Origin: Mesorhizobium sp.
GTDB taxonomy: Bacteria; Pseudomonadota; Alphaproteobacteria; Rhizobiales; Rhizobiaceae
DNA length: 64,000 bases
Direction of reading: 5' to 3'
NCBI RefSeq assembly: GCF_004963255.1
Contig: NZ_SUGA01000005.1
Coordinates: forward strand, 214,734 to 278,733
In this document: positions 63,995 through 64,000 of the stretch, piece by piece
Layout: each line of letters starts with the position of its first letter
Numbering within the stretch: the stretch's first letter is position 1
The notes under the pieces: model-generated
Seen by the model: the letters and a program-made list of their open reading frames with translations, nothing else
The model's database searches: none
Told to the model about the DNA's origin: nothing
Program-made: the position numbers and the translations under genes

Positions 63995-64000
63995 CGTAAA

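Overview
The window looks like chromosomal DNA from an alphaproteobacterium of the order Hyphomicrobiales, most like Mesorhizobium or a close Phyllobacteriaceae relative. The pointers are high GC with alphaproteobacterial codon use, a MucR-type zinc-finger regulator, a FeuN-FeuP-FeuQ module followed by ccmI-ccmE-ccmF-ccmH (the order known from rhizobia), an exopolysaccharide-repressor (SyrA/ExoX-like) small protein, and several families of short palindromic repeats typical of rhizobial intergenic DNA. I see no tRNA, rRNA, CRISPR array, intact insertion sequence or prophage.

Layout. 1-6.6 kb: a surface locus in one direction, with the end of an unrecognised gene coupled by ATGA to a 1427-residue trimeric autotransporter adhesin, then an IalB-like protein, a membrane-anchored Cys-containing protein and a DUF4189 protein. 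6.6-15.3 kb: housekeeping and stress genes (PaiB-type flavoprotein, L,D-transpeptidase lipoprotein, haloacid dehalogenase, class IV aminotransferase, iron superoxide dismutase, two c-type cytochromes, SET protein, oligopeptidase B). 15.4-24.8 kb: SH3-like protein, mucR, sufE, DUF5330, a DivJ/PdhS-like sensor kinase with a peptidoglycan-binding partner, DUF1491, a MerR/carboxymuconolactone pair, DUF2336 and a DUF1254/DUF1214 pair; three CtrA-like boxes lie here. 24.9-33.1 kb: class A PBP, then a TetR regulator divergent from a FAD/GcvT demethylase plus a non-pyrrolysine MttB-family methyltransferase, an orphan DUF3168 gene and a SnoaL-like protein.

33.2-41.0 kb: feuN-feuP-feuQ, a possible 56-codon ORF coupled at both ends, a lipoprotein, ccmIEFH, and a ParE/CopG toxin-antitoxin pair whose toxin 3' end overlaps ccmH antisense. 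41.2-48.9 kb: degP, an OmpR-type two-component pair, glnE, and a small exopolysaccharide-repressor-like gene behind a near-consensus sigma-54 promoter. 48.9-64 kb: multi-PAS sensor kinase, pepN, EamA transporter, XRE regulator, a uracil-DNA glycosylase with too few cysteines for the family-4 Fe-S cluster, ETF-ubiquinone oxidoreductase, DUF922 protein, a membrane endonuclease/exonuclease/phosphatase protein, AMP nucleosidase and two small membrane-protein ORFs.

Much of the window concerns the cell envelope and signalling: four sensor kinases, two OmpR-type regulators, envelope protease, PBP, L,D-transpeptidase, adhesin and exopolysaccharide control. The features most worth a second look are the adhesin locus, the coupled small ORF after feuQ, the sigma-54/exopolysaccharide-repressor unit, the TetR-demethylase-methyltransferase locus with its double palindrome, and the inverted repeat before mucR. 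None of these is proven novel from sequence alone.
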